Shown: positions 54,580 through 63,559, counted from the stretch's first letter. The stretch is DNA of 64,000 nucleotides from Candidatus Harpocratesius repetitus (GCA_021498095.1 JAIZWK010000001.1:1-64000), one strand, 5' to 3'. Notes: generated from the sequence alone by a model not told the origin. Numbers and translations are program-made.

Positions 54580-56928
54580 CTAATTTTCCATAATTCCTCT
54601 AGCCAAAGATTTTTGCTGTAGAAAACTTAACTGAGGAGTGATCGAAATCCAAACGGTTAAAAAGGTAAACCCGAGTAAAATCAAATAATTAGCAATTTTG
54701 AAGTATGCATCGATTTTAAAGAATATGGAAGATAAAAGATTTAGAAGATAAATTTCAAAAATATTTCCTCCGATATATCCAAAAACAAGCGATATCAAGG
54801 CCAATAAACCCAATTCAATTATTATTTGAATAATAACTTGAAATTTTGAGAATCCAAATATTCTTTGTAAAGAATATTCCCGTTCCCGCTCTAGAATAAT
54901 AATAGTAGCTGTAGAAAAGATTGAAAGAAAGGAAATATTAAATCCTAAGATAGCCATAACCTCCACTACCAAAGTTTGGGTAGAGATAATGACATTCATC
55001 CGTTTCTCAAGTGTGGAAGATTGGACTGCAAGTGAAATCGAATCTTGCATGTTTAAATAACTTAGTACATCTTTCTCTTGCCCTTCTTCAGTTAAGGCGA
55101 CCATTCCATTAATTGGCATAAATCCGAGTACTTCTTCGAGATAAGGTAATTGAATATAAATGGATAAGGGAGTTGCCATATCTCGGGCTAAACCTACAAC
55201 AGTAAAATTAATTTGCTTAAATTGAAAAACAAAACTAAATTTATCTCCAACAGAATAACCTAAATGTTCTGCTAAATATTGAGACATTATGCATTCTGAT
55301 GAATTAGAAGAAGAAAATGTAGATCCTTCTTGTAGATCAATCCACATCAATTCTGAGTCTGCAACAATTCCAACTACCATAGCAAGCTTATTATAATGTT
55401 CATAAGGTTGAATATATGTCTCTAATATAGGTTCAGCTTCTTCTATTCCTTCATACTTACTAAGATTATCAAAAATTGTCTCATTAAAATCATAATTAGT
55501 AAACACACCTTTAATATCCCACTGAATATGTTGAAAATATTCATCTTGGGTTTGATTAAGATTAGTTTGTACAGCCATTAATGAGAAAGACAATATTACT
55601 GAAAAACAAAAAGCTAGAGCTGTAAAAATACTTCGTAAACGATTTCGTGAAATATTTCGTATTGCTAATTTTCCTTGAAGGGGTAATTTTTGAATAAAAT
55701 GATCAAGAAATTTTCGAGGTTTCATCTCAAACTCTTTCTTTTTACCCCTAATAGCTTCATAGGGAGTAAGCGAAACATTTTCTTTTGCAGCTAAATAAGT
55801 AAAGAATAAAGAAATAGTACAAGCCAAAGCAAGGACTTCAATAATTGCAAGATTTGAAAATGAAGGATAAACAACTATAAACCCCCATTGAGAACCAAGA
55901 AAACTTGAGAGGTAATTTAATAGAAACCAAGAAAGAACAATACCTGATACAATTGCAATAAATAAAAGAACAAGAGTACGGAGAAGAAAAGCTTTCATAA
56001 TCTGCTGAGAAGAAAAACCAAATGAATAGAGCATTCCGGTTTGTTTTCTTTGTTCTACAGCATAACGTTTAGTAATAATATAGATTACCAATCCTATAAT
56101 AATAATAATTTGTACAACAGCGATATTTAGATATTTAGAAGTAAGATTAAGAGTATCAGACAAAGCAGCATTCAATCCATTTTCTAAAGTATGCCATTGT
56201 ACAGTGTATGGAATATTGTGTATTACAAATTCATCCCGTAATGCTTCTGAACATGAAAGAATTTCATCGTTGCGAATATTAGTTGAAAAAAAGATAAGAA
56301 TATCATTTATTAGAGGAGCAGGAAGATCAAAAAGTGTACGAAAATCAGCTTCCTCAATATAAACAAGCCCTTCTTGAGAAAGATCATAGCTTAATCCATC
56401 TATTGCTTCAACAATCCCTTCGACAGAATAATTCTTAAGTTCTCCATGATCAAATAAAAATAGAGAATCACCAATTGTTACATTTAGATGTTCTGCAAAA
56501 GATTTGATGATTATTGCTTCATTTCTTGAAATATTCCATCTTCCTTCTTGCATTTTAATTTTATTCAATTTTAATTCTTCTTCAGGATTAATTCCAACAA
56601 CATTTAATTGATACCATTCTTCTTCATGAAATAACTTAGTTTTTGATATCAGGCGTGAAGCAATAACATCGGGGTATTTACTTAATGTATCCTCGATTGT
56701 CTTATTAATCAAATCTATAGTTGACGGGGTTGTGCCCGTAAATCGGATGTCTAGTTGTGCTAATTTATATTCTTTATTATTTCTATTAATTGAATATTCC
56801 ATTGAAGGTGCAGTGGATAAAAGAGCAATTGGAAAAGCAATAACAATTAAGAGAGAAATATATGTGATAAATGAGCGAGAAAAGTTAAAGTATAAATCAC
56901 GAAATACTGCTTTATAGATTTTTTGCAT
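54580..56928 (-). CDS. FtsX/MacB-type ABC transporter permease
   Basis: A 782-aa permease with the duplicated FtsX layout: an N-terminal membrane helix (~18-38), a large extracellular domain (~40-265), three helices (~270-385), a short loop, another helix (~435-455), a second extracellular domain (~460-640) and three C-terminal helices (~655-765). Such permeases with a LolD-type ATPase export peptides, lipoproteins or signals, or transmit force, rather than import. Its ATG overlaps the last base of the upstream ATPase gene, so the two form one operon. The divergent MarR-family gene is the probable regulator. Confidence 0.85.
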   Translation of the reverse strand: MQKIYKAVFRDLYFNFSRSFITYISLLIVIAFPIALLSTAPSMEYSINRNNKEYKLAQLDIRFTGTTPSTIDLINKTIEDTLSKYPDVIASRLISKTKLFHEEEWYQLNVVGINPEEELKLNKIKMQEGRWNISRNEAIIIKSFAEHLNVTIGDSLFLFDHGELKNYSVEGIVEAIDGLSYDLSQEGLVYIEEADFRTLFDLPAPLINDILIFFSTNIRNDEILSCSEALRDEFVIHNIPYTVQWHTLENGLNAALSDTLNLTSKYLNIAVVQIIIIIGLVIYIITKRYAVEQRKQTGMLYSFGFSSQQIMKAFLLRTLVLLFIAIVSGIVLSWFLLNYLSSFLGSQWGFIVVYPSFSNLAIIEVLALACTISLFFTYLAAKENVSLTPYEAIRGKKKEFEMKPRKFLDHFIQKLPLQGKLAIRNISRNRLRSIFTALAFCFSVILSFSLMAVQTNLNQTQDEYFQHIQWDIKGVFTNYDFNETIFDNLSKYEGIEEAEPILETYIQPYEHYNKLAMVVGIVADSELMWIDLQEGSTFSSSNSSECIMSQYLAEHLGYSVGDKFSFVFQFKQINFTVVGLARDMATPLSIYIQLPYLEEVLGFMPINGMVALTEEGQEKDVLSYLNMQDSISLAVQSSTLEKRMNVIISTQTLVVEVMAILGFNISFLSIFSTATIIILEREREYSLQRIFGFSKFQVIIQIIIELGLLALISLVFGYIGGNIFEIYLLNLLSSIFFKIDAYFKIANYLILLGFTFLTVWISITPQLSFLQQKSLARGIMEN

Positions 56929-57668
56929 TAATTTATCGCCTCGATTTTTTCATAGTTTATAGAATCTGAAACAATCGCACCAGAACGCAATTCAATTATT
57001 CGATCAGCATATTTAACCATTGTTGGATCATGAGTTACTAAAATAACAGTAATTTTTCGTTCTTTTGCAATTCTTTGAATTAGTGCTACTATTTTTTCTC
57101 CAGTTTTCTGATCAAGTTGACCTGTTGGTTCATCAACTAGAAGAATATCAGGATTTTTTGCAAGGGCACGAGCAATAGCGACTCTCTGTCTTTCTCCTCC
57201 TGAAAGTTGTGATGGAAAATTATGAATTCTATCTTTTAATTCGACCATTTCTAAATATTGTTCCGCTTCTTCATGAATATGCTTTTTTCCACCATTTATT
57301 GAATATTTTTTCATTAATTCCATAGTTAATTCCACATTTTCTCGCGCTGTAAGTGTAGGTATTAACGAATAAAATTGGAATACAAAAGATAGACGTTTTT
57401 TGCGATATTTTGTCAATTTTGCAGATGAAAACTGTGAAATTTCTTCCCCACATACGATTATTGAGCCATTAGTAGCAGAATCGATTCCCCCAATCAAGTT
57501 TAAAAGAGTTGTTTTTCCAGAACCGGATGGACCCATAACAAAAACTACTTGCTCAGGAGGAATTTCAAATGAAACTTTATCTAGTGCTTTAACTTGAAAC
57601 TCACCAAGTTGGTAAATTTTACTTAATTGAGAAATTTTAATAATTGGTTCATTTTGCTTGTTTGACAT
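56928..57668 (-). CDS. ABC transporter ATP-binding protein (LolD/MacB type)
   Basis: A 246-aa ATPase. The Walker A is '[16 protein letters not shown]' (~44-59), the Q-loop sits in '[13 protein letters not shown]', the signature is '[14 protein letters not shown]' (~152-165), Walker B is '[12 protein letters not shown]' (~172-183) and the switch His is in 'ILVTHDPTM'. The sequence is of the MacB/LolD class that partners FtsX-like permeases, which fits the directly coupled downstream gene. It is the first gene of the operon. Its promoter region is shared with the divergent MarR regulator. Confidence 0.93.
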   Translation of the reverse strand: MSNKQNEPIIKISQLSKIYQLGEFQVKALDKVSFEIPPEQVVFVMGPSGSGKTTLLNLIGGIDSATNGSIIVCGEEISQFSSAKLTKYRKKRLSFVFQFYSLIPTLTARENVELTMELMKKYSINGGKKHIHEEAEQYLEMVELKDRIHNFPSQLSGGERQRVAIARALAKNPDILLVDEPTGQLDQKTGEKIVALIQRIAKERKITVILVTHDPTMVKYADRIIELRSGAIVSDSINYEKIEAIN

Positions 57669-57790
57669 ATTCTATCCACATATTTTTCTATCTTTACTTA
57701 ATGATGATTATCGCTTCTCTTTATAATCTTAGAAATTATCTATTTCTATAGAGAAAGAATTATTAAAAAAATATTAGAGTGAATATTAAA

Positions 57791-57815
57791 AAATATTTCG
57801 AAATCCGAAATATTT
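57791..57815. promoter_or_regulatory. Perfect 10-bp inverted repeat, candidate MarR operator
   Basis: AAATATTTCG-aaatc-CGAAATATTT is a perfect 10-bp palindrome with a 5-bp spacer in the divergent ABC/MarR intergenic region. A TATA-like aaatatata follows at ~57840, ~25 bp after it and ~27 bp before the marR ATG. Size and position suit a dimeric winged-helix repressor controlling both genes. Confidence 0.65.
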
Positions 57816-57866
57816 GAATTTCTAACTATTCGAAAAGTTAAATATATAATTATCCTTTGTAACTTA

Positions 57867-58355
57867 ATGAAATTAAAAGATTCTAAACATGATGAAGTAG
57901 TTGCATCTTTTATCACTTTTATGCAAAATATACGGGAGTTATTATCGAAAAATCGTCCTAGACTTCTCAAATTTATTAATAAACAAGGCTTGCTTTTTCA
58001 TAAAGATCCTTTTGGTAAAACATACAATGCAATCATCTTTATTGGAAAGCATGGCAAATGCAAGATGAAAGAATATGCTGAATTCTTCCACCTCAGCCCA
58101 GGTACGGCAACAGGAAGCGTAAGTACATTGATTAAAAGAGGATTTGTTCAAAGAGCAAATAAATCTTCAGATAGACGTGTAGTAGAGATAGAACTTACAA
58201 AAAAAGGAAAATTAATTTATGATAAGGGGATGGAGTTTCAAGAAAAAGAAATAAAAGAGATTTTAGATGTTCTCACTCATGAAGAAATGGAAAGTTTAAT
58301 CAATATTCTTCATAAATTGAATTATTCATTTGATCTATTCACAGATAAAAAATAA
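57867..58355 (+). CDS. MarR-family transcriptional regulator
   Basis: A 162-aa winged-helix regulator. The recognition region 'MKEYAEFFHLSPGTATGSVSTLIKRGFVQRANKSSDRRVVEIELTKKG' (segments of ~67-114) is the classic MarR helix-turn-helix plus wing, with the D-R-R of the wing tip. Dimerisation helices flank it (~5-40 and ~120-155). It is divergent from the FtsX-type ABC exporter operon and is the likely repressor of both. It is followed 31 bp downstream by an RNase III gene on the same strand. Confidence 0.9.
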   Translation: MKLKDSKHDEVVASFITFMQNIRELLSKNRPRLLKFINKQGLLFHKDPFGKTYNAIIFIGKHGKCKMKEYAEFFHLSPGTATGSVSTLIKRGFVQRANKSSDRRVVEIELTKKGKLIYDKGMEFQEKEIKEILDVLTHEEMESLINILHKLNYSFDLFTDKK

Positions 58356-58386
58356 GTATTATTTTAAGAAAAGAGTAAAGAGAAAG

Positions 58387-59190
58387 ATGAATGAAATTAT
58401 CTCACCACAATTCAGAAAGAAATTAGTTTCATGGTTGAAATCATTCAAATTAAGTGATATTGATCTTACAATAATTATTACTGCATTTACCCATCCATCC
58501 CATAAAGGATTGGACCCAAACGCTGAAGATTATGAACGTCTGGAATTTCTAGGAGATGCAGTTCTCGATTTAGTCACTGCTGAAGAACTTATAAAAGCAA
58601 GCAGAGAAAAAGAGGGATTGTTGACAGAACATCGAAAACAAATAGTAAATAACGAATATTTGGCTCAAATATTCGATAGATTGAAGATTAAGAGTTTTAT
58701 TCGAACTGCAGTAAATTATACTCCATCAATTAAAGATAAGGCAAATTTTCTTGAAGCGTTTTTTGGAGCCATTTTTTTAAAATTTGGATATCCAAAATGT
58801 GTATCAGTTTGGAAAATAATTCAAGCAAAAATGGGAAAGATACCTAAGAAAATACCAGAACCACCGTTATCCCCTGAAGAGGTAGAAAATAAAGCTCAAA
58901 ATCAAATTTTCTATAAATCTTTGGGATTAACTCCGAAAAACGCAAAATCTATGTTACAAGAATTATGTCAGAAACAAGGATTAGAAATTCCAAAATACAC
59001 TTTAATTGAACAGTCAGGACCGGACCACAATCCTCTATTTAGGGTCAAGGTTTCTGCAGTATTATTTACTGGACCGCAAAAATGGGTGAGAACGGCAATA
59101 GGAGAAGGAACGAATAAAAAAACTGCCGAAATCAATGCAGCAGAACGTCTTTGCGATCAAATCTTTTTAGAATATATTCCAATGTCGTAA
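58387..59190 (+). CDS. rnc: Ribonuclease III with C-terminal dsRNA-binding domain
   Basis: A 267-aa enzyme that cleaves double-stranded RNA. The signature 'ERLEFLGDAVLDL' (50-62) supplies catalytic E53 and D57. 'DKANFLEAFFGAIF' (~116-129) is the second metal-site region, with Glu retained but Asn at the position that is Asp in E. coli RNase III. Residues ~190-260 form a dsRBD ('NAKSMLQELCQKQGLEIPKYTLIEQSGPDHNPLFRVKV' pattern, 'EGTNKKTAEINAAERL'). RNase III is rare in archaea and found in some Asgards. The ATG at 58387 is chosen over earlier in-frame starts inside the marR gene end. It probably shares an operon with marR. Confidence 0.9.
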   Translation: MNEIISPQFRKKLVSWLKSFKLSDIDLTIIITAFTHPSHKGLDPNAEDYERLEFLGDAVLDLVTAEELIKASREKEGLLTEHRKQIVNNEYLAQIFDRLKIKSFIRTAVNYTPSIKDKANFLEAFFGAIFLKFGYPKCVSVWKIIQAKMGKIPKKIPEPPLSPEEVENKAQNQIFYKSLGLTPKNAKSMLQELCQKQGLEIPKYTLIEQSGPDHNPLFRVKVSAVLFTGPQKWVRTAIGEGTNKKTAEINAAERLCDQIFLEYIPMS

Positions 59191-59306
59191 TTTACCATAT
59201 TATTGGCAATATTCCAACACTTTTTCCTTATTTTTCGCCTTATTTTTTCTATTTGCTAGTAATTGGTTTCAGTACCTTTTTTATTTACATTAACATAATT
59301 CAAACT

Positions 59307-59927
59307 ATGAAAGTTCTTCTTTTGAATGGGAGCACTTTGAAAGAACACTCACAACAGAAATTTTTCGATTTTCTAGTTGAATATCTGAATTCATTGCCCA
59401 TAGATCTTCAAATAATCCATTTAAAGGATAAAAAAATCGCTTATTGTAACGGATGTTTCTATTGTTGGGTTAAAACTCCAGGTAAATGTATAATTAAAGA
59501 TGATTCAGAAGAAATCGCTAAAAAAATAATCCAAAGCGATCTTTTAATATATTTTACACCTATTACGTTTGGTGGATATTCTTCTCTGCTAAAAAGAGCA
59601 TTAGATCGACAAATTTGCTTGATATCTCCATTCTTTACAAAAATAAAAGGTGAAGTTCATCACAAAAAGCGCTATAATAAATATCCTTCACTCTTGGGAA
59701 TTGGATATCAAAAACAAACAACTAATCCACAGATGTCGGGTAATGATCTTGTTGAACAACAGATTTTTTCAAAATTACTCAAACGAAATTCAATTAATTT
59801 TTACTCTCCAATTACCCAAGCTCATATTTATGAAATGGGAACAGATAAAAATGAATTCATGAATAAATTAGACAAAAGTCTATATTTAATCATGGAATTA
59901 AATAATCAAGAGGTTTCAGCAAAATAA
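59307..59927 (+). CDS. Iron-sulfur flavoprotein / NADPH-dependent FMN reductase family protein
   Basis: A flavodoxin-fold protein of 206 aa. 'MKVLLLNGSTLKEHSQQKF' gives the first strand and FMN phosphate loop. 'YCNGCFYCWVKTPGKC' at ~47-62 is a CX2CX2CX7C motif, the compact cysteine cluster of archaeal iron-sulfur flavoproteins that hold a [4Fe-4S] centre. 'DLLIYFTPITFGGYSSLLKRALDR' residues at ~83-106 are the second FMN region. It likely transfers electrons from ferredoxin to quinones or oxygen species. The ATG at 59307 starts right at the first strand; earlier in-frame codons are ignored. The next gene may be joined to it by a -1 shift near the stop. Confidence 0.8.
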   Translation: MKVLLLNGSTLKEHSQQKFFDFLVEYLNSLPIDLQIIHLKDKKIAYCNGCFYCWVKTPGKCIIKDDSEEIAKKIIQSDLLIYFTPITFGGYSSLLKRALDRQICLISPFFTKIKGEVHHKKRYNKYPSLLGIGYQKQTTNPQMSGNDLVEQQIFSKLLKRNSINFYSPITQAHIYEMGTDKNEFMNKLDKSLYLIMELNNQEVSAK

Positions 59928-60034
59928 ATTCACAAAACAATTCAGACAATCATGTTATTCACAATTCAAACCACAAAATCAACCGAAATGCAGTTTTACT
60001 TATAGGAAGCCCGAAAAAAGCAAAGAGTGCTTCA

Positions 60035-60658
60035 ATGTCTCTAGGTTCATTTCTGACGAATTCTCTTCATGATTATGGGTTTGAAATTGAGATAAAATTC
60101 CTTTATACTTCAATTGATAAAACAGATCAAATGGAAGCTCTTTTTTCAAAATTGGATCATGCAGATTTAGTCATTCTTTCCAGTCCCCTTTACGTTGACT
60201 GTCTTCCAGCTGTAGTCATTAGATTTATGGAAAAATACCAAGAACATCGAGAAATAATTTCTACTCAGGATAATAGTTATAAATCAAAATTTGTTTCTAT
60301 ATTAAACTGTGGATTTCCTGAAAGTGAACATAATCATATTGCTCTCTCCATTTGTAAACAGTTTTCATCTCGGATTCAATGGAAATGGTTAGGAGGATTA
60401 GCAATTGGTATGGGGGGTTTTATTAGTGGCCGAAATATTAACCATTTAGGAGCACCTGTAAAAAAACTAACTCAATCATTGAAAATTGCTGCAGAATATA
60501 TAAATAAAGGAGAGGAAATTCCTGAAAATATCTTGAGGGCAGTATCCTTACCTTTAATGCCAAAAAAAATGTATACTTCTATAGGTAATTTGGGTTGGAA
60601 AAAAATGGCAAAGAATTTCAAAATGAAAAAACATCTGAAAGATAGACCTTATTCGTAA
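60035..60658 (+). CDS. Second flavodoxin-like domain gene (start unresolved)
   Basis: A 207-aa protein from the first ATG, with 'DLVILSSPLYVDCLPAVVIRFMEKY' residues (~47-71) of the NADPH-FMN reductase family. The preceding strand and FMN loop ('AVLLIGSPKKAKSAS') are encoded in the same frame just upstream (~59983-60034) with no ATG, GTG or TTG between them and a stop at ~59903. The conventional start therefore truncates the fold. The frame upstream is -1 relative to the end of the previous gene, whose last codons are gca-aaa-taa. A frameshift fusion, a rare start codon or a mutation would all explain it. Confidence 0.7.
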   Translation: MSLGSFLTNSLHDYGFEIEIKFLYTSIDKTDQMEALFSKLDHADLVILSSPLYVDCLPAVVIRFMEKYQEHREIISTQDNSYKSKFVSILNCGFPESEHNHIALSICKQFSSRIQWKWLGGLAIGMGGFISGRNINHLGAPVKKLTQSLKIAAEYINKGEEIPENILRAVSLPLMPKKMYTSIGNLGWKKMAKNFKMKKHLKDRPYS

Positions 60659-60971
60659 TTCCATGATTTTTTAATTCCAAAATGATTTTAGATTTTTTAA
60701 AATAGATCTTAATATTAGCAGAGTGATCTGTTTCCTTAAAATCACCTTCATGTTTTAGCATCATTTTTTTAATCATTGATAAGAGAAATCTTCCAGACTT
60801 TCGTGAAGTTGCTATGTTCTTATGAATTTTTTTTAATTAAGTAGATTCTAACTAAGAAACTAATTTTATTCAACTTTGCGTAAAAATTATTTAAGTTGTC
60901 CCCCTTACATGAAAGAAAACCGAAGTGCACTCTATAATTGAGCAGTATTTCCATTAATTAATTTTTTTATA
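60659..60971. other. Intergenic region containing the right arm of the inverted repeat
   Basis: A 313-bp region without a gene. Its second half (60842-60971) is the right arm of the repeat pair described separately. Confidence 0.5.
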
Positions 60972-60975
60972 TTGT
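60842..60975 (-). repeat. ~135-bp repeat, right copy of an inverted pair
   Basis: The reverse complement matches 54371-54506, including actgctcaattata, catgtaagggggacaactta and ttcttag-tagaat. It ends exactly where the truncated membrane-protein frame begins. Confidence 0.85.
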
Positions 60976-61272
60976 CAAGCCTTTTTATCGTGGGCAAATA
61001 TTCTTGGTGCTTTGTCGTTTTAACACTGATAATTCAAATAATTGTTGTGATTAGCAATTTTAAAGCAATGTATGATGCTAAAGTCACACTTGATTTACTT
61101 TCTCCAGATTATCTGTCTTATAATATATTTAAAACCAAATATAAGCGAGGAATTGCACTCGCAAGATTTGCGATTATTTGGGCCTTTGTTTCAGCTGTGG
61201 TTATGGCAGGACTTGATACCTCTCTCGAAAGAAATATCCATTTATTTTTTATCATTTTTTATAGTTATTTAC
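60972..61272 (+). pseudogene. Fragment of a membrane protein truncated on both sides
   Basis: About 100 codons read as membrane protein: helices 'WCFVVLTLIIQIIVVISNF', 'FAIIWAFVSAVVMAGL' and 'IHLFFIIFYSYLRG'. The frame begins with a TTG at the edge of the inverted repeat and is cut at the right by the MITE-like element at 61273, whose sequence supplies the remaining codons. It is probably the middle of a former gene. The family cannot be identified. Confidence 0.6.
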
Positions 61273-61583
61273 GAGGATGTTTTATCTTTTTTAATTTAAA
61301 CGCTTTTTTGAATAACATTCATATATCTCCGACTTATATCTGAAATATCGCAATCTTCTTTTGTCGAACTCGTTTTTTTCAAAGAATTTGTTAAAAATAT
61401 ACCGTCTTGTTTATAAATTCTTCAATCTGAAGTCGATTTTATTATAATTTTTGATTTACATATCTTGAATTTGGCACCTTGGTAAAATCGACAAAAAATA
61501 AAGAAGACTATTTTGGATTTGAGTCTGAAGAATTAAGATGATGAAATGAAAAACTTCGAATCTTTGAAATTTAAAATACCCTC
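61273..61583. mobile_element. MITE-like element, copy 3 (311 bp)
   Basis: The third copy of the family, very similar to copy 2, in the same orientation, with GAGG...CCTC ends. No matching 4-bp flanks were found (ttac left, ataa right), which suggests that the flanks were rearranged after insertion. Confidence 0.87.
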
Positions 61584-61632
61584 ATAAGAAATAGCGAAAT
61601 TTTGTAAAATCATAGTATTAAAGAATTGTCAC

Positions 61633-63022
61633 TTATATAATCGAATAGGGAGAATTAGGCAGCTTTTTCTTGAATTTCTGCAAAATATCTTGAATCAAAG
61701 GATCGCTGGAAGGTAAATTCTCCTGGAGAAGCGTCAAAATTGAAGGTGAAGCCAGCATCAGCAGTAGTTTCCGATGTCGAGCCGTAAATCCGTGAGGGAA
61801 TGAATAGGGATCCAGGGAGACCGCTTTTTTTGAGCTGTGGATTTTGATGTATACAAACGCCATATCGGGAATGGTGGGCGGATTGAACGGAATCTCGAGT
61901 TTAGGAAATTTGCCGACTATTTCGGAATAGGTATATGTTTTAATATCCTTATTTGGCATTTTAATATAACTTAAAATAAAATCTATTTTGCGTGATTGAG
62001 AATCAAAATCCACCTTTTAATAAAAAAGGTCAAGTATTGCCTTTCGCTCCTCTGGATGAGGATGATTTATTTCATAAAAACAATCTTCAAAAACAGGATA
62101 GCCGTTTTTATCATAAGCCGGAATCGTAAAATTGGGACGAACTTGCCGTACGAAATACCATGCCAACCAGAAATTTGACTTGGGTAAGCCGTCTCGGGCT
62201 CGGGGCACTATTTCGGAAGAAGGAAACGGCATGATATACCATTCAAAACTGTAATCGCACGGATACTGCCGTAGATCGACATCGCATAAAATATAAAAAT
62301 CCTGCTCAAAATCGAGCACTTTCTCATACTGCCATGAAAATACAGGTATTTTTATCTCTGTATTTGCAGATTCATGCAGCAGAAACAGCATAATCCGAAG
62401 GGGGTCGTTATTAAAATGATCGAAAATCCTTGGAAACTGCTACTCAATTGCAGCTCGAATTTCAGGAACATTTAAATAAACTATACCCAACAATAAATTT
62501 AAATAATCGTTCCGTTCAAGCAGCGGGGTATATTTACCAATGATTTCGGCATTTTCTTGATACCATTTTATATATTGTCGGTCGGCAGAATAAATAATAG
62601 GTAGGTGCAGTGTGTTTAGGATGAAATTTGCATGGTCATCTTTATTCTTTCCGTAAGGGATTTTAATTATAGTATCAGTTTTTTTATCTATATGAATTAT
62701 ATATTCACCTGCGTCTAATGTTTCGGTTACAAATGCAAAAAACTTATTTAATATGAATATCGTATCCGTATAGCCTGCGCTTTTATAATCCTTTTTACTC
62801 ATTATTCTTCTTATCTGAATAGGATCTTTAAGATATGTCAAAAAGGTTTCATATAGCGAAGGATCAACTTTTCCGTATATCCTTTCCAAAATTTTCATTT
62901 TCTCCAGTATAAAGATAATTTCGATTTCGGAGTCGGCTTGAAATCTAAAAATATATTTATTGTCAAGATTTTCTGCGGTAGGCCAATCAAATTCTATTTT
63001 CATAATGCCTTTCTTTAAAAAA
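61633..63022 (-). pseudogene. Collapsed second copy of cassette genes A and B
   Basis: From the minus strand this segment reproduces the middle of protein A (63022-62440, 'GIMKIEFDWPTAENLDNKYIF'-type residues) and, after a Gln-to-stop change at ~62440, continues into A's 'PVFSWQYEKVLDFEQDF'. It then jumps at ~62280 directly to 'VDLRQYPCDYSFEWYIMPF' in the middle of protein B, and finishes with B's end 'SPYSII' after a frame break near 62015. About 770 bp present in the intact copy (48818-49590) are deleted at the jump. The N-terminal half of A is absent, replaced by unrelated sequence at ~63022. It is clearly non-functional as the original pair. Confidence 0.85.
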
Positions 63023-63079
63023 ACTAGAGTTAAACAATTTGCGCGAAATAAAGGAGATTCCAATTCACCATACTTATAC

Positions 63080-63271
63080 ATGCTTAACAATAAACCTGAA
63101 ATTGCCATATTCGTATTTTTGGCAGTTATAATGGTGTTTCTTGCCTTAACTATTGTTATTGTTGTTTTAGTTAACTATAAAAAGGGTAAATTAAAGGAAA
63201 CACCAAATCTCATGCAGTTTAGTGAACGAGATTATCGTCCGGGAGAAGGATTTATTGATCAACATCCATAG
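63080..63271 (+). CDS. Small single-TM protein
   Basis: A 63-aa protein starting 'MLNNKPEIAIFVFLAVIMVF', with one membrane helix (~8-30) and a cytoplasmic tail ending 'GEGFIDQHP'. The frame is open further upstream into the cassette relic, so the ATG at 63080 is chosen. It stops at a TAG, after which the same frame stays open to 63559, so it may be the N-terminal half of one protein. Confidence 0.5.
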   Translation: MLNNKPEIAIFVFLAVIMVFLALTIVIVVLVNYKKGKLKETPNLMQFSERDYRPGEGFIDQHP

Positions 63272-63292
63272 AAAATTGGAAAAACCCGCACT

Positions 63293-63559
63293 TTGAAGGG
63301 GTTTTATGCCAGCGGTCATATTTCTTGGGAAAACTTTTTTGCCCCTTCAGAAAAAACGCCTGAAATACAAAAAAAACGTAATATAGCCGCTTGGATCATT
63401 TTTGGTTCGTTAGTAACTATATTTTCCATGTTTTTGGTGTTTGCTATGCTTGATATGATCTGGGCAATGATGTTTATGCTGGTGCTGATGATCTATTTAA
63501 TTTCTCTGATCACTGTAAATTTTCTAAGGATCAAAGTTTTTCGCAGGAGAAGGGCATGA
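63293..63559 (+). CDS. Two-TM membrane protein, possibly the second half of the preceding gene
   Basis: An 88-aa frame with two membrane helices ('AAWIIFGSLVTIFSMFLVFAM' residues and 'AMMFMLVLMIYLISLITV') and a basic end 'FRRRRA'. The only start is TTG, with no Shine-Dalgarno visible. It is in the same frame as the preceding small gene, separated only by a TAG and 7 codons. Function unknown. Confidence 0.5.
   Translation: MKGFYASGHISWENFFAPSEKTPEIQKKRNIAAWIIFGSLVTIFSMFLVFAMLDMIWAMMFMLVLMIYLISLITVNFLRIKVFRRRRA

Noticed and set aside
60700..60842. Conserved RNA gene upstream of the right inverted-repeat arm
   Set aside because: The sequence is AT-rich without stable stems beyond those expected by chance.
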